64,000 bases of DNA. It comes from Amycolatopsis deserti (GTDB lineage: Bacteria; Actinomycetota; Actinomycetes; Mycobacteriales; Pseudonocardiaceae). The notes beneath the pieces are model-generated. The model had not been told where the DNA came from, did not search any database, and worked only from the letters and a program-made list of their open reading frames with translations. Both the position numbers and the translations under genes were made by a program. Positions 16,568 to 24,699 of the stretch are shown piece by piece. The stretch's first letter is position 1; each line of letters begins with the position of its first letter. Where the stretch lies: assembly GCF_014653945.1 (NCBI RefSeq), contig NZ_BNAU01000001.1:124001-188000 (forward strand). The letters are read 5' to 3'.

Positions 16568-16918
16568 TCACGCGCGCGGTGCGCGCTTGACCGTGACGGA
16601 GCTGATCCGGGTTTGCAGGCCCTCGGGCACCGGCCATTCGGCGGGGTCGCCGCTGGGGCAGGTGTCGTGGGCGCGCGCTGCTTCGAGGATCGCCTCGGCG
16701 TCTCCGGCCGTCAGCCCGGCGAAGCGGACGCGGGTCTTGCCCGGTCCGTCGACGGCGACCACCCCGTCGCGGGGGCAGCCGCCGAGGCACTGGACACTTC
16801 GGACGGTGATTCCATCCGCGCCGGGGTGTGTGGCGAGGGCGGCGAGCAGTGCGTGGCCGAACTGGCCGGTGCGGTGGGTGTCGTAGCGGGGGCAGGTGCG
16901 GCAGACGAGCAGGGGCAT
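16568..16918 (-). CDS. DUF1636 ferredoxin-like protein
   Basis: A 116-residue protein beginning MPLLVCRTCPRYD with a second Cys pair in SVQCLGGCPRDGV. The four cysteines and the thioredoxin-like layout are those of DUF1636, a predicted metal-binding or [2Fe-2S] ferredoxin-like family. Its role is unknown. Starts at ATG 16918. It is the last gene after the amidohydrolase (60 bp gap), so it may serve metal delivery or redox for that operon. Confidence 0.75.
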   Translation of the reverse strand: MPLLVCRTCPRYDTHRTGQFGHALLAALATHPGADGITVRSVQCLGGCPRDGVVAVDGPGKTRVRFAGLTAGDAEAILEAARAHDTCPSGDPAEWPVPEGLQTRISSVTVKRAPRA

Positions 16919-16977
16919 GGTGTTCCTCGGGGTGCGGTAGCGGCCGCCCGGCGGGGTGCCGGGCGGCCGCGGGGTGA

Positions 16978-18216
16978 TCACCGCTGGTCGGGGGTTTCCT
17001 TGTGGAACTTGCCGTCCTTCATGATGTAGTGCAGTTTGTCGTGGTCCTGCAGGACGGTGATGTCGGCGAGCGGGTCCCCGTCGACGAGGAGCAGGTCGGC
17101 CAGGTAGCCGGGCTGGACCTTGCCGAGCTCGTGCGGGCGCAGCATGATCTCCCCGCCGAGCGCGGTGGCGGCCAGGATCGCCTCCATCGGCGTGTATTCG
17201 AAGCGCTCGACGAAGTGCTGCAGGTCGCGGGCGTAGGTGCCGTGCGGCGTCCAGGCGAAGCCGTAGTCGCCACCGGGCAGGACCCGGATGCCCCGCTTGT
17301 GCATCTCGATCATCGCGGCGGTGGCCATCTCCAGTTCGCGCTTGTAGCCCGCGGCTTCGGCGGCTTCCTGCGGGTAGCCGAAGTCGGCCGCCTCGTACAG
17401 GGTGGCCACCAGCCAGTTCACCCCGGGTGCGACGAAGATCCAGTCCTTGGCGGACTCCAGCAGGTCCATGCCTTCTTCGTCGGTGAAGCTGGCGTGGTAG
17501 ACGATGTCGACCCCGTGCCGCACGCACATCTTCACGCTCTCCGCACTGCGGGCGTGGGCACAGACCCGCTTGCCGCGCCGGTGCGCTTCGGTGACGGCTG
17601 CGGCGACCTCTTCGTCGGACATGTAGGTGTCCTCGGCGCGCTGGGTGCCGGTGATCTCCTCGCCGGTCATGGACAGCTTGATCTGGTCGACGCCGATCTC
17701 GATGAGTTTGCGCACGGTCTTGCGCATCTCCTCGGGGCCGTCGGCGAACCAGGTGATGCCCTTGACGAGCTCGCCGCCGGTGACCGCGATTTCCGGTCCG
17801 TTGGCCAGGTAGCGGGGGCCGGGGATGCGGCCGGCGTTGATGGCGTCGCGGCACACGACGTCGAGCCGGTCCTTGGCGGAGGCGGCGCCCAGGCACATGG
17901 TGTAGCCGGAGTCGATGTAGGAGCGGGCGGACTCGATCGCGAACAGCAGGTGCTCCTCGACCGGCAGGGCCGCCAGTCCGTCGAGGTCCCCGCTGTTGTT
18001 CCAGGTGAAGTGGGTGTGCGCGTCGCACAGCCCGGACATGAGGGTGCGGCCGCGGCCCTCGATCACGCGGGCGCCGTCCGCGGCGCCCGGCGCGGTCGCG
18101 CCGACCGAGACGATGCGGTCGTGGTCGACCAGGACGTCGCCCCGGTAGGGTTCGGCGCCGGTCGAGTCCAGAATGGACACGTCGCGGAACAGGGTCTTGT
18201 TCGCCGGGATGGACAT
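16978..18216 (-). CDS. metal-dependent amidohydrolase
   Basis: A 412-residue amidohydrolase-superfamily enzyme. It has the HxH metal motif in CDAHTHF (about residue 66), a Lys in IKLSMTGEE, a His in RVCAHARS, another in DIVYHASF, and an Asp in LPGGDYGFAW. The C-terminal KVQPGYLADLLLVDGDPL is typical of the imidazolonepropionase/prolidase-like branch. It should hydrolyse a cyclic or linear amide; substrate unknown. Third gene of the operon starting with the FAH-type gene. Confidence 0.85.
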   Translation of the reverse strand: MSIPANKTLFRDVSILDSTGAEPYRGDVLVDHDRIVSVGATAPGAADGARVIEGRGRTLMSGLCDAHTHFTWNNSGDLDGLAALPVEEHLLFAIESARSYIDSGYTMCLGAASAKDRLDVVCRDAINAGRIPGPRYLANGPEIAVTGGELVKGITWFADGPEEMRKTVRKLIEIGVDQIKLSMTGEEITGTQRAEDTYMSDEEVAAAVTEAHRRGKRVCAHARSAESVKMCVRHGVDIVYHASFTDEEGMDLLESAKDWIFVAPGVNWLVATLYEAADFGYPQEAAEAAGYKRELEMATAAMIEMHKRGIRVLPGGDYGFAWTPHGTYARDLQHFVERFEYTPMEAILAATALGGEIMLRPHELGKVQPGYLADLLLVDGDPLADITVLQDHDKLHYIMKDGKFHKETPDQR

Positions 18217-18244
18217 GGGCTCTCCTCGCCGTTGAGGGTTGGTG

Positions 18245-19006
18245 TCAGAGGAACTTGAGCAGCAGCTCGGTGGTTTCGCGTGCGGCTTCCAGCGGCGTCC
18301 AGTGGCCTACGCCGGGCAGGACGTCGAGTGTGGCGTTCCCGTGCGCCGCGGCCAGCGCCTCGCTGACCGACGGGGGACCGACCTTGTCGTCGGCGCCGGT
18401 GACCAGCAGCAGAGGCAGCTGAGCGGGCACCGGTCCCGGGTCCTCCGCCGCGGCCAGCGCCTCGCAGTTGCGGGCGTAGCCTTCCGGGTCCTGGCGCATG
18501 ACCAGCTCGCGCACGAACGCGGCGACCTCGGGCTTGTCGCGGCGGGTCGCCTCGGACAGGGCGTTCGCGACGACACCGGGCGCCACGGCCGCGGTGCCCT
18601 GGGCGCGCAGGAGGGCGGCCCGATCGCGCTGGGCCTGCCGTCCGGCTTCGGCGGGTTCGGCGACCGCGCCGAGCAGCGCCAGCGTGGACACCTTCGCGGG
18701 GTAACGCCTGGCGAAGTCGCGCGCCACCAAGGTGCCCATCGAATGGCCCACAACCGCGGCCGTGTCGACGCCGAGCGTGCCAAGGACGGCGGCGAGGTCG
18801 TCGGCGTGCGTGGTGATGCTGATGCCCTCCCGCAGGCCGGAGCGACCGGCGCCGGCCGAGTCGACGCGGATCACCCGGAAGCGTTCGGCCAGGGAGTCGG
18901 CCTGAACCTGGTAGAGGTTGGACGTGCCGCCCAGGCCGTGCACCATCAGCACTGCGGGGCCGTCACCGTGGACCTCCACGGCGAGGTCCGCACCGTTGAC
19001 GTTCAT
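18245..19006 (-). CDS. alpha/beta hydrolase (MhpC/PcaD-like)
   Basis: A 253-residue hydrolase: VHGLGGTSNL oxyanion loop, VGHSMGT nucleophile elbow, GADDKVG acid region, and a catalytic His in LPGVGHWTPLEA. ATG 19006 is chosen because AAGGAG lies 6 bp upstream; a GTG overlapping the FAH stop would place that site inside the gene. In the same operon as the FAH-type enzyme, where C-C bond or ester hydrolysis is the expected chemistry. Confidence 0.85.
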   Translation of the reverse strand: MNVNGADLAVEVHGDGPAVLMVHGLGGTSNLYQVQADSLAERFRVIRVDSAGAGRSGLREGISITTHADDLAAVLGTLGVDTAAVVGHSMGTLVARDFARRYPAKVSTLALLGAVAEPAEAGRQAQRDRAALLRAQGTAAVAPGVVANALSEATRRDKPEVAAFVRELVMRQDPEGYARNCEALAAAEDPGPVPAQLPLLLVTGADDKVGPPSVSEALAAAHGNATLDVLPGVGHWTPLEAARETTELLLKFL

Positions 19007-19017
19007 GTTGGTCTCCT

Positions 19018-19902
19018 TCACACGATCCGGTTGCGCAGCACACCGAGGCCGGTGATGGCGACCTCGACGACGTCGCCGTGGGACAGGAACTTCGGTGGCT
19101 CGAAGCCGATGCCGACCCCGGCCGGGGTGCCGGTGGCGATGATGTCGCCGGGCAGCAGCGTGATTCCCGCCGACAGGGTGGCGATCAGGTCCGGGATGTC
19201 GAAGATCAGGTCCTTGACCAGCGCCAGCTGGCGGTTCTCGCCGTTGACCGTGGTCTCCAGCTCCAGTGCGGTCACGTCCGGCACCTCATCGGCGCTGACC
19301 GCGTAGGGGCCCATCGGGCAGTGCGTGTCCAGCGACTTGCCCAGCAGCCACTGCTTGTGGTCGCGCTGCAGGTCCCGCGCGGTCACGTCGTTGACGATGG
19401 TGTAACCCCACACGTGCTCGAAGGCCCGCTCCCGGCTGATGCCGCGGCCGCCCCGGCCGATGATGACCCCGAGCTCACCCTCGTAGTCCAGTTCGGAGGT
19501 GACCCCGGGATGCGACTGGACGTCGTCGTAGGGGCCGGTCACTGACGTGGTGGCCTTGGAGAACACGATGGGTTTGTCCGGCAGCGCCTCGGAGCGGCCC
19601 GGCGTGTCGTACCCGCTGCGGCCGAACTCCGCGACGTGTTCGCGGTAGTTCTTCCCGACGCAGAACACGTTGCGGCGGGGCACCGGAATCGGCGCGCGCA
19701 GCCGCACCGAGTCCAGCGGCACCCCGGGCAGCTCGGGGATGCGCTCGGTCAGGGCGGGGCCGAGCGCATCCCAGTTCTCGACGACTTCGAGCACCCCGGC
19801 CCCGTCGGGCAACACCGCGCTGACATCGCGGACCAGTCCGGCCCCGGGGTCGGCGACCCCGACCCGGTCCGCCGCTTCCGCGGTGAACGTCACCAGTTTC
19901 AT
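19018..19902 (-). CDS. fumarylacetoacetate hydrolase-family enzyme
   Basis: A 294-residue FAH-superfamily protein. Metal ligands are in ELDYEGELGVIIG (Glu-Glu) and the later Asp in IVNDVTARDLQ, with the helix ending LLPGDIIATGTPAGVG. The N-terminal MKLVTFTAEAADRVGVAD is the usual cap of the bacterial 5-carboxymethyl-2-hydroxymuconate isomerase / acylpyruvase group. It should hydrolyse, decarboxylate or isomerise a beta-diketo or 2-oxo-enoic acid. First gene of a four-gene operon, divergent from GntR, with operator-like repeats between. Confidence 0.87.
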   Translation of the reverse strand: MKLVTFTAEAADRVGVADPGAGLVRDVSAVLPDGAGVLEVVENWDALGPALTERIPELPGVPLDSVRLRAPIPVPRRNVFCVGKNYREHVAEFGRSGYDTPGRSEALPDKPIVFSKATTSVTGPYDDVQSHPGVTSELDYEGELGVIIGRGGRGISRERAFEHVWGYTIVNDVTARDLQRDHKQWLLGKSLDTHCPMGPYAVSADEVPDVTALELETTVNGENRQLALVKDLIFDIPDLIATLSAGITLLPGDIIATGTPAGVGIGFEPPKFLSHGDVVEVAITGLGVLRNRIV

Positions 19903-19906
19903 GTGT

Positions 19907-20010
19907 GACCAATCTGAACCAATAGCAGACCAATTCTTGCTGCGACAGACCCTACGTGCTCGCAACCGTGCTGTCGAGGGTGTACAAATTGGTCTCAATT
20001 GGTCAGACGA
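19907..20010. promoter_or_regulatory. GntR/FadR-type operator region
   Basis: GACCAAT at 19907 and 19928 (21 bp apart) with ACCAAT between them near the FAH gene. On the regulator side are TTGGTC at 19989 and 19999 (10 bp apart). The last overlaps TGGTCAGACGA (20000-20010), which fits the FadR-group consensus TNGTNNNACNA. These flank the divergent promoters. Confidence 0.6.
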
Positions 20011-20025
20011 TGGTAGCCTTGGGTC

Positions 20026-20685
20026 ATGAGGACGGTGGAGCAGTCCCTGCGTGCGCTGGTCGCGGAAGGCGCCCGCGACGGCACGCTCGGCCCCGGCGCG
20101 AAACTGCCAACCGAGCGGGATCTGGTGGCGCGGCTGTCGGCCCCGCGCAGCGCGATCCGGCGCGCGCTGGACGCGCTCGAACGCGACGGGCTGGTGATCC
20201 GGGAGGTCGGGCGCGGCACCTTCCTCACCGAGGCCGTCCGCGCGGAGGCCGACGCGCCGGCGGACACCAGCCCAGCCGAGATCATGCAGGTCCGGCAGTT
20301 GCTGGAACCGCAGGTCGCCATGCTCGCCGCCCGGGTGGCCACCCAGGCCGACCTCGCCCGCATCGGTGAGGCCCTGGACGCCGGTGGCGCGGCGGAAGAC
20401 TTCGAGGGTTTCGAACGCTCCGACGCGCTCCTGCACCGCTCCATCGCCGTGGCCGCCCACAACGGCCTGCTGATGACGATGTTCGACGTGATGAACACCG
20501 CCCGGTCACTGCCGGTGTGGGGAAGCCTCAAGCGCCGCACCTCGACGCCCGAACTGCGTCGCTGTTACCACCGGGAACACAGCGACATCGTGGAAGCCTT
20601 GCGTGACCGCGATCCCGGCGGGGCCGGGGAGGCGATGCGCGCCCACCTCCAGCACGTCAGCGACACCCTCCTCGGCCGCGGGTGA
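20026..20685 (+). CDS. FadR/GntR-family regulator
   Basis: A 219-residue regulator with a winged helix at residues 5-70 (GAKLPTERDLVARLSAPRSA, then VIREVGRGTFL) and an FCD ligand domain (LLEPQVAMLAARVA, FERSDALLHRSIA, the late His in CYHREHSDIVEAL). FCD domains bind organic acids through metal-held His residues. Divergent from the FAH operon, which it probably represses. The end of the gene forms one arm of a long hairpin. Confidence 0.88.
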   Translation: MRTVEQSLRALVAEGARDGTLGPGAKLPTERDLVARLSAPRSAIRRALDALERDGLVIREVGRGTFLTEAVRAEADAPADTSPAEIMQVRQLLEPQVAMLAARVATQADLARIGEALDAGGAAEDFEGFERSDALLHRSIAVAAHNGLLMTMFDVMNTARSLPVWGSLKRRTSTPELRRCYHREHSDIVEALRDRDPGGAGEAMRAHLQHVSDTLLGRG

Positions 20686-20724
20686 GCGCCGCCTCGTTCC
20701 GGCGTTCACCCGCGGCCGAGGAGG
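20667..20724. terminator. long bidirectional terminator
   Basis: Perfect 19-bp arms (20667-20685 and 20706-20724) with a 20-nt loop that can pair further. The left arm includes the last codons and stop of the gntR-type gene; the right arm touches the stop of the converging RraA-type gene. It separates the two transcription units. Confidence 0.8.
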
Positions 20725-21396
20725 TCACTCCTCGATGACGAGTCCCTTGGCTTCGAGGACGCCGGCGAGGCTGCTGACCTCGATGACGCTGCGGCCCGAC
20801 CGGTACGCGGCGATGTAGGCGGCTTCCGCCTCTTCGCGCTTGCGGGCCCGCTCGATCGCGTACGCCAGGTCCTCGCGGCGCACCACGACTAAGCCGTCGG
20901 CGTCACCGCGGATCACGTCGCCGGGGCGGACCAGTTCGCCGCCGATCTGGATCGGCTCCGCCATGGGGCCGACGGTCTCCTTGACCGTGCCTTTGATGGA
21001 CACGCTGTAGGAGAAGACCGGGAACCCCAGCTTGCGCAGCTCGGCCGTGTCCCGCACGCCGGTGTCGGTCACCAGTCCGGCGAGGCCCTTGGCCTGGCAG
21101 GCGTTGGCCAGCACGTCCCCGAAGGAACCGGCCTCGGCGTACTCACCCGCCGACACCACGACGACGTCACCCGGTTGTGCGTGGGCGATCGCCACCTGGA
21201 GCATCAGGTTGTCGCGCGGCGCGCAGCGAACGGTGAACGCCGGGCCGCACAACGACATGCCCGGGTCGACCGGTTTGAGGGCCGAGCTCAGCGCGCCGAG
21301 CCGCCCCTGAGCTTCGTGGATCGTGGCAGTCGAGAAGCGGGCCAGCTCCTCGACGAGCGCCCGGTCCGGCCGGTCGAACTTCGTGTTGACGCGCAA
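20725..21396 (-). CDS. RraA-like 4-hydroxy-2-oxo-acid aldolase
   Basis: A 223-residue RraA-fold protein. It has STATIHEAQGRLG near the N-terminus, GDVLANACQAKGLAG and TDTGVRDTAEL (the Arg-Asp pair of class II aldolases in this fold), and GDVIRGDADGLVVV. The family includes 4-hydroxy-4-methyl-2-oxoglutarate / 4-carboxy-4-hydroxy-2-oxoadipate aldolase, which make pyruvate plus a second oxo acid. TTG 21396 is the likely start (AAAGGA upstream). RNase E inhibition is unlikely in this context. Last gene of the Pxp operon, just after an aminotransferase that could make its 2-oxo acid substrate. Confidence 0.8.
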   Translation of the reverse strand: MRVNTKFDRPDRALVEELARFSTATIHEAQGRLGALSSALKPVDPGMSLCGPAFTVRCAPRDNLMLQVAIAHAQPGDVVVVSAGEYAEAGSFGDVLANACQAKGLAGLVTDTGVRDTAELRKLGFPVFSYSVSIKGTVKETVGPMAEPIQIGGELVRPGDVIRGDADGLVVVRREDLAYAIERARKREEAEAAYIAAYRSGRSVIEVSSLAGVLEAKGLVIEE

Positions 21397-21407
21397 GGGA
21401 AATCCTT

Positions 21408-22607
21408 TCAGGACAGGCGGGCGCAGGCGCGGGCGATGGCCTCGCACGCCTCGTCCAGGACGGCGGTGGAGGTGGCGAAGGACACCCGGAAGTAGCCGGG
21501 TGTTCCGTAGGCGGCGCCGTGGATCACCGCCACCCGCTCGGACTCCAGTAGGTAGCGGGAGAACTCCTCGTCGGTGCGCAGCGCGTCCCCGGCGGGAGTG
21601 TGCTTGCCGAGCAGCCCGCCGCAGTTGACGAAGAGGTAGAACCCGCCGCTGGGTGCGGTGACCGACAGCCCGGGAACGTCGGCCAGCAGCTTGGCGACCC
21701 GGTCCCGGCGGCCGCGGTAGGTGGCGACCGCCGTGGCCACGAAGTCCTGCGGACCGGTCAGCGCCGCGACCGCCGCCGCCTGGCTGACCGAGGAGGGGCA
21801 GGACGACATCTGGGACTGCAGCTTGTTGATCGCGCCCACCAGCTCACGCGGGCCGGCGCCGTAGCCGATGCGCCACCCGGTCATCGCGTAGGTCTTCGAC
21901 ACGCCGTTGGTGAGGAACACCCGGTCCCGCAGCCGCGGTTCCACGGCCGCGAGCGTGGGCACGTTCTCCGGCTCGTACCAGATTTCATCGTAGATCTCGT
22001 CGGTGAGCACGTGCACCTGCGGGTGAGCGAGCAGCACGCCGGCCAGCCCGCGTAACTCCTCCGCCGAGTAGGCGGCGCCGGTCGGGTTGCCGGGGGAATT
22101 GAGCACCAACCAGCGCGTCCGCGGCGTGATCGCCGCCTCCAGCCGCGCGGGGGTGAGCTTGAACACGTCGTACTCGGGGCAGTCGACGATGACCGGTGTC
22201 CCGTCGTTGGCCAGCACCATGTCCGGGTAGGACACCCAGTACGGCGCGGGGATGACCACTTCGTCGCCGTGGTCGACCGTGGCCATCAGCGCGAGGAAGA
22301 TGACCTGCTTGGCGCCACCGCCGACGGTGATCTCCTCGTCCGGGTAGTGCAGGCCGTGGCGGTGGCCGAGCTTGGCCCGGATCGCCGCACGCAGTTCGGG
22401 CGTGCCGTTGACGGGCGTGTACTTGGTCTCGCCCCGTTCGACGGCGGCGATCGCGGCGGCCTTGACGTGGTCCGGTGTGTCGAAGTCCGGTTCGCCGACG
22501 GTCAGGTCGAGGATCCGCTGCCCCTGGGCCGTCAGTTCACGTACCCGTTGCGCCGCCGCCGAGCTGGGCGAGGGCTTGATCCGGGCTACTCGTGCGGCCG
22601 TGGTCAT
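21408..22607 (-). CDS. class I/II aminotransferase (AspC-like)
   Basis: A 399-residue PLP enzyme: TVGEPDFDTPDHV near the N-terminus, NSPGNPTGAAYS for the cofactor Asn, TDEIYDEIWY, the PLP Lys in SKTYAMTGWRIGYG and the substrate Arg in GYFRVSFATS. This is the aspartate/aromatic aminotransferase I-gamma type. It should move the amino group of a dicarboxylic amino acid to 2-oxoglutarate or the reverse. It sits between the SDR (1 bp gap) and the aldolase (11 bp gap), which suggests the order amino acid, 2-oxo acid, aldol cleavage. Confidence 0.87.
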   Translation of the reverse strand: MTTAARVARIKPSPSSAAAQRVRELTAQGQRILDLTVGEPDFDTPDHVKAAAIAAVERGETKYTPVNGTPELRAAIRAKLGHRHGLHYPDEEITVGGGAKQVIFLALMATVDHGDEVVIPAPYWVSYPDMVLANDGTPVIVDCPEYDVFKLTPARLEAAITPRTRWLVLNSPGNPTGAAYSAEELRGLAGVLLAHPQVHVLTDEIYDEIWYEPENVPTLAAVEPRLRDRVFLTNGVSKTYAMTGWRIGYGAGPRELVGAINKLQSQMSSCPSSVSQAAAVAALTGPQDFVATAVATYRGRRDRVAKLLADVPGLSVTAPSGGFYLFVNCGGLLGKHTPAGDALRTDEEFSRYLLESERVAVIHGAAYGTPGYFRVSFATSTAVLDEACEAIARACARLS

Positions 22608-22608
22608 G

Positions 22609-23352
22609 TCAGTCCGCCCGCCTCTCGAAGTTCAGCCCGCCGGGCACCTGGAAGGTCGGCAGGATCTCGATGTGGCCGACGTTGACGTGGCGCGGCGAGG
22701 TGATGGCGAACTCGATCGCGTCGGCGATGTCCTCCGGTTTCAGCGACTCGTACCCGTCGTAGTACTCCCGCTGGGCGCGGTCCATGTCGCCGAGCAGACG
22801 CCCGAAGATCTCGGTCTCGACCCGGCCCGGGCAGATCTCGGTGACGCGGACGCGCCGGCCGAAGGCGTCGACGCGGAGCTGGCGGGACAGCGTGTGCACG
22901 GCGGACTTCGTGGCGTGGTAGATGGTGTTGCCGCGGAAGTTGTAGACCCCGGCGATCGAGCTGATGTTGACGATGTGCCCGAGGTCCCGCTCGACCATGC
23001 CGGGCATGACCAGCCGCACGAGGTGCAGGACGGCCTGGATGTTCACGGCGACCTGCTCGTCGACGGCGAACTCGTCGGCGGTGAGGATGTTCCCGGTGCG
23101 GGAGACACCGGCGTTGTTGACCAGGACGTCGATCTCGAGACCGTCGACGAGCTCGGTCAGGGCCGCGGTGGAGGTGACGTCGACGGCGTGCGGTACGCAC
23201 CCGGTGCGCCGGGCCAGCTCGTCGAGCCGTTCGGCGTTGCGGGCGACAGCGTGGACCCGCAGGCCCTGTTTGGCCAGTCGTTCCACGACCTCGGCGCCGA
23301 TGCCGGTCGAGGCGCCGGTGACCAGGGCGGTCTTGTAGTCGGAAAACGGCAT
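22609..23352 (-). CDS. SDR oxidoreductase (YdfG / serine dehydrogenase-like)
   Basis: A 247-residue classical SDR. It has TGASTGIG at the cofactor site, VNNAGVS, active Ser in NISSIAG, YHATK (Tyr and Lys), and CPGRVETEIF. The C-terminal SPRHVNVGHIEILPT matches the YdfG group, which oxidises 3-hydroxy acids and serine derivatives with NADP. ATG 23352 has AAGGAG upstream. It may oxidise a hydroxy group on the operon's substrate. Confidence 0.85.
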   Translation of the reverse strand: MPFSDYKTALVTGASTGIGAEVVERLAKQGLRVHAVARNAERLDELARRTGCVPHAVDVTSTAALTELVDGLEIDVLVNNAGVSRTGNILTADEFAVDEQVAVNIQAVLHLVRLVMPGMVERDLGHIVNISSIAGVYNFRGNTIYHATKSAVHTLSRQLRVDAFGRRVRVTEICPGRVETEIFGRLLGDMDRAQREYYDGYESLKPEDIADAIEFAITSPRHVNVGHIEILPTFQVPGGLNFERRAD

Positions 23353-23380
23353 TTTTCCAGTGCTCCTTGGTGGGGTTGGG

Positions 23381-24688
23381 TCAGGCGTCGCGCAGGGGCT
23401 CGTGGGCCCGGTCGCGCACCCGGGACACCGCGATGAGCGTGCCCAGCGCGGTGAGGACGGCGTAGTAGGCGGGAATGTGGACGTCGCCGGTCTGTCCGAT
23501 GAGGAACGTCATCAGCAGTGGCGCGGTGCCGCCGAAGACGGCGGAGGAGATGTTGTAGCCCAGCCCGTAGGCGGAGTAGCGCACCCGGGTGGGGAACAGC
23601 TCGACGAGCAGGATGTGTATGACGCCGGTGTGCCCGGCGAAGATGACCGCCATGATGCTGGCGCCCAGGATCGCGAGTGCGACGTTGCCGGTGCCGATGA
23701 GCAGGTAGCAGGGGACACCCGCGAGGGCCATCGCGATGGCGGCGCCGGCGATGACCTTCTTGCGGCCGACCTTGTCCGAGAGGGCTCCCATGAACGGGAT
23801 CGCCACGGAGATCGCCACGAGGCTCACCGCGGTCACCAGGAGGCCTTCGACCTTGCCGAAGTGCAGCTCCTTGCTCATGAAGGTGGGCATGTAGGTGAAC
23901 AGGACGTAGTAGCCGGAGCCGTTCATGAGCGGGATGAACAGGGCCAGCAGCATCGCGCGCCGGTGCCGGGGCGAGGAAAACGCCTCCTTCAGCGGGTTGC
24001 GTGCCAGGCCGCCTTCCTCCTGGAGCCGCGTGAAGTTGGGGGTGTCGGAGATGCGGCGGCGGATGTAGAGGCCGGTGATACCCAGCGGGATGGCGAGCAG
24101 GAACGGGATCCGCCAGCCGAAGGACTGCATCCGGTCGGCCCCGAGGCCGCTGGTCATCGCGGCGGCGATCAGTGTGCCGGTCAGCAGCGACAGGAACGAC
24201 GCGATCTGAGCGTAGCTGGTGTAGAGGCCGCGTTTGCCCGGTGGGGCGTGCTCGGCGAGGAACGTCATGGCTCCCGCGGCTTCACCGCCGACCGAGAACC
24301 CCTGCAGGACCCGCAGCAGGATCAGCAGGATCGGCGCCGCGATCCCGATCGCCGCGTAGGTGGGCAGGAGGCCGATGGCGGCGGTGGCGACGCTGATCAG
24401 CATGATGACGAACACGAGCATCCGCTGACGGCCGATCCGGTCGCCGAGGTGGCCGCAGATGATCCCGCCGAGCGGGCGGAAGAAGAACGAGATCGCGTAG
24501 CCGACGAAGACCAGCATCACGGCGTTGGCCGAGTCCGGGAAGAACACCGCGGCGAGCGTGCCCGCCATGAACCCGAAGATGCCGTTGTCGTAGAGCTCGG
24601 CGAAGATGCCGACACAGCCGGCCAGGGTGACCTTGCGGGCGGTCCTGGGATCGACCACGTTCGACTGGGATGACGCCACGGTACTCAT
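23381..24688 (-). CDS. MFS transporter, metabolite:H+ symporter type
   Basis: About 435 residues and 12 helices of the MHS group (ProP/KgtP/ShiA-like). Signatures are GHLGDRIGRQRM in loop 2-3, RVLQGFSVGGEAAGA in helix 4, and SDTPNFTRL in the central loop. ATG 24688 has AAGGAG 6 bp upstream; an ATG five codons earlier overlaps the pxpC stop. Its place between pxpC and the SDR makes it the probable importer of the operon's substrate, by analogy a small zwitterionic or acidic compound. Confidence 0.85.
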   Translation of the reverse strand: MSTVASSQSNVVDPRTARKVTLAGCVGIFAELYDNGIFGFMAGTLAAVFFPDSANAVMLVFVGYAISFFFRPLGGIICGHLGDRIGRQRMLVFVIMLISVATAAIGLLPTYAAIGIAAPILLILLRVLQGFSVGGEAAGAMTFLAEHAPPGKRGLYTSYAQIASFLSLLTGTLIAAAMTSGLGADRMQSFGWRIPFLLAIPLGITGLYIRRRISDTPNFTRLQEEGGLARNPLKEAFSSPRHRRAMLLALFIPLMNGSGYYVLFTYMPTFMSKELHFGKVEGLLVTAVSLVAISVAIPFMGALSDKVGRKKVIAGAAIAMALAGVPCYLLIGTGNVALAILGASIMAVIFAGHTGVIHILLVELFPTRVRYSAYGLGYNISSAVFGGTAPLLMTFLIGQTGDVHIPAYYAVLTALGTLIAVSRVRDRAHEPLRDA

Positions 24689-24699
24689 GGTGGACTCCT

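Noticed and set aside
20725-21396. RraA as RNase E inhibitor
   Set aside because: It is the last gene of a catabolic operon and has the aldolase Arg-Asp pair, so an aldolase role is more likely.
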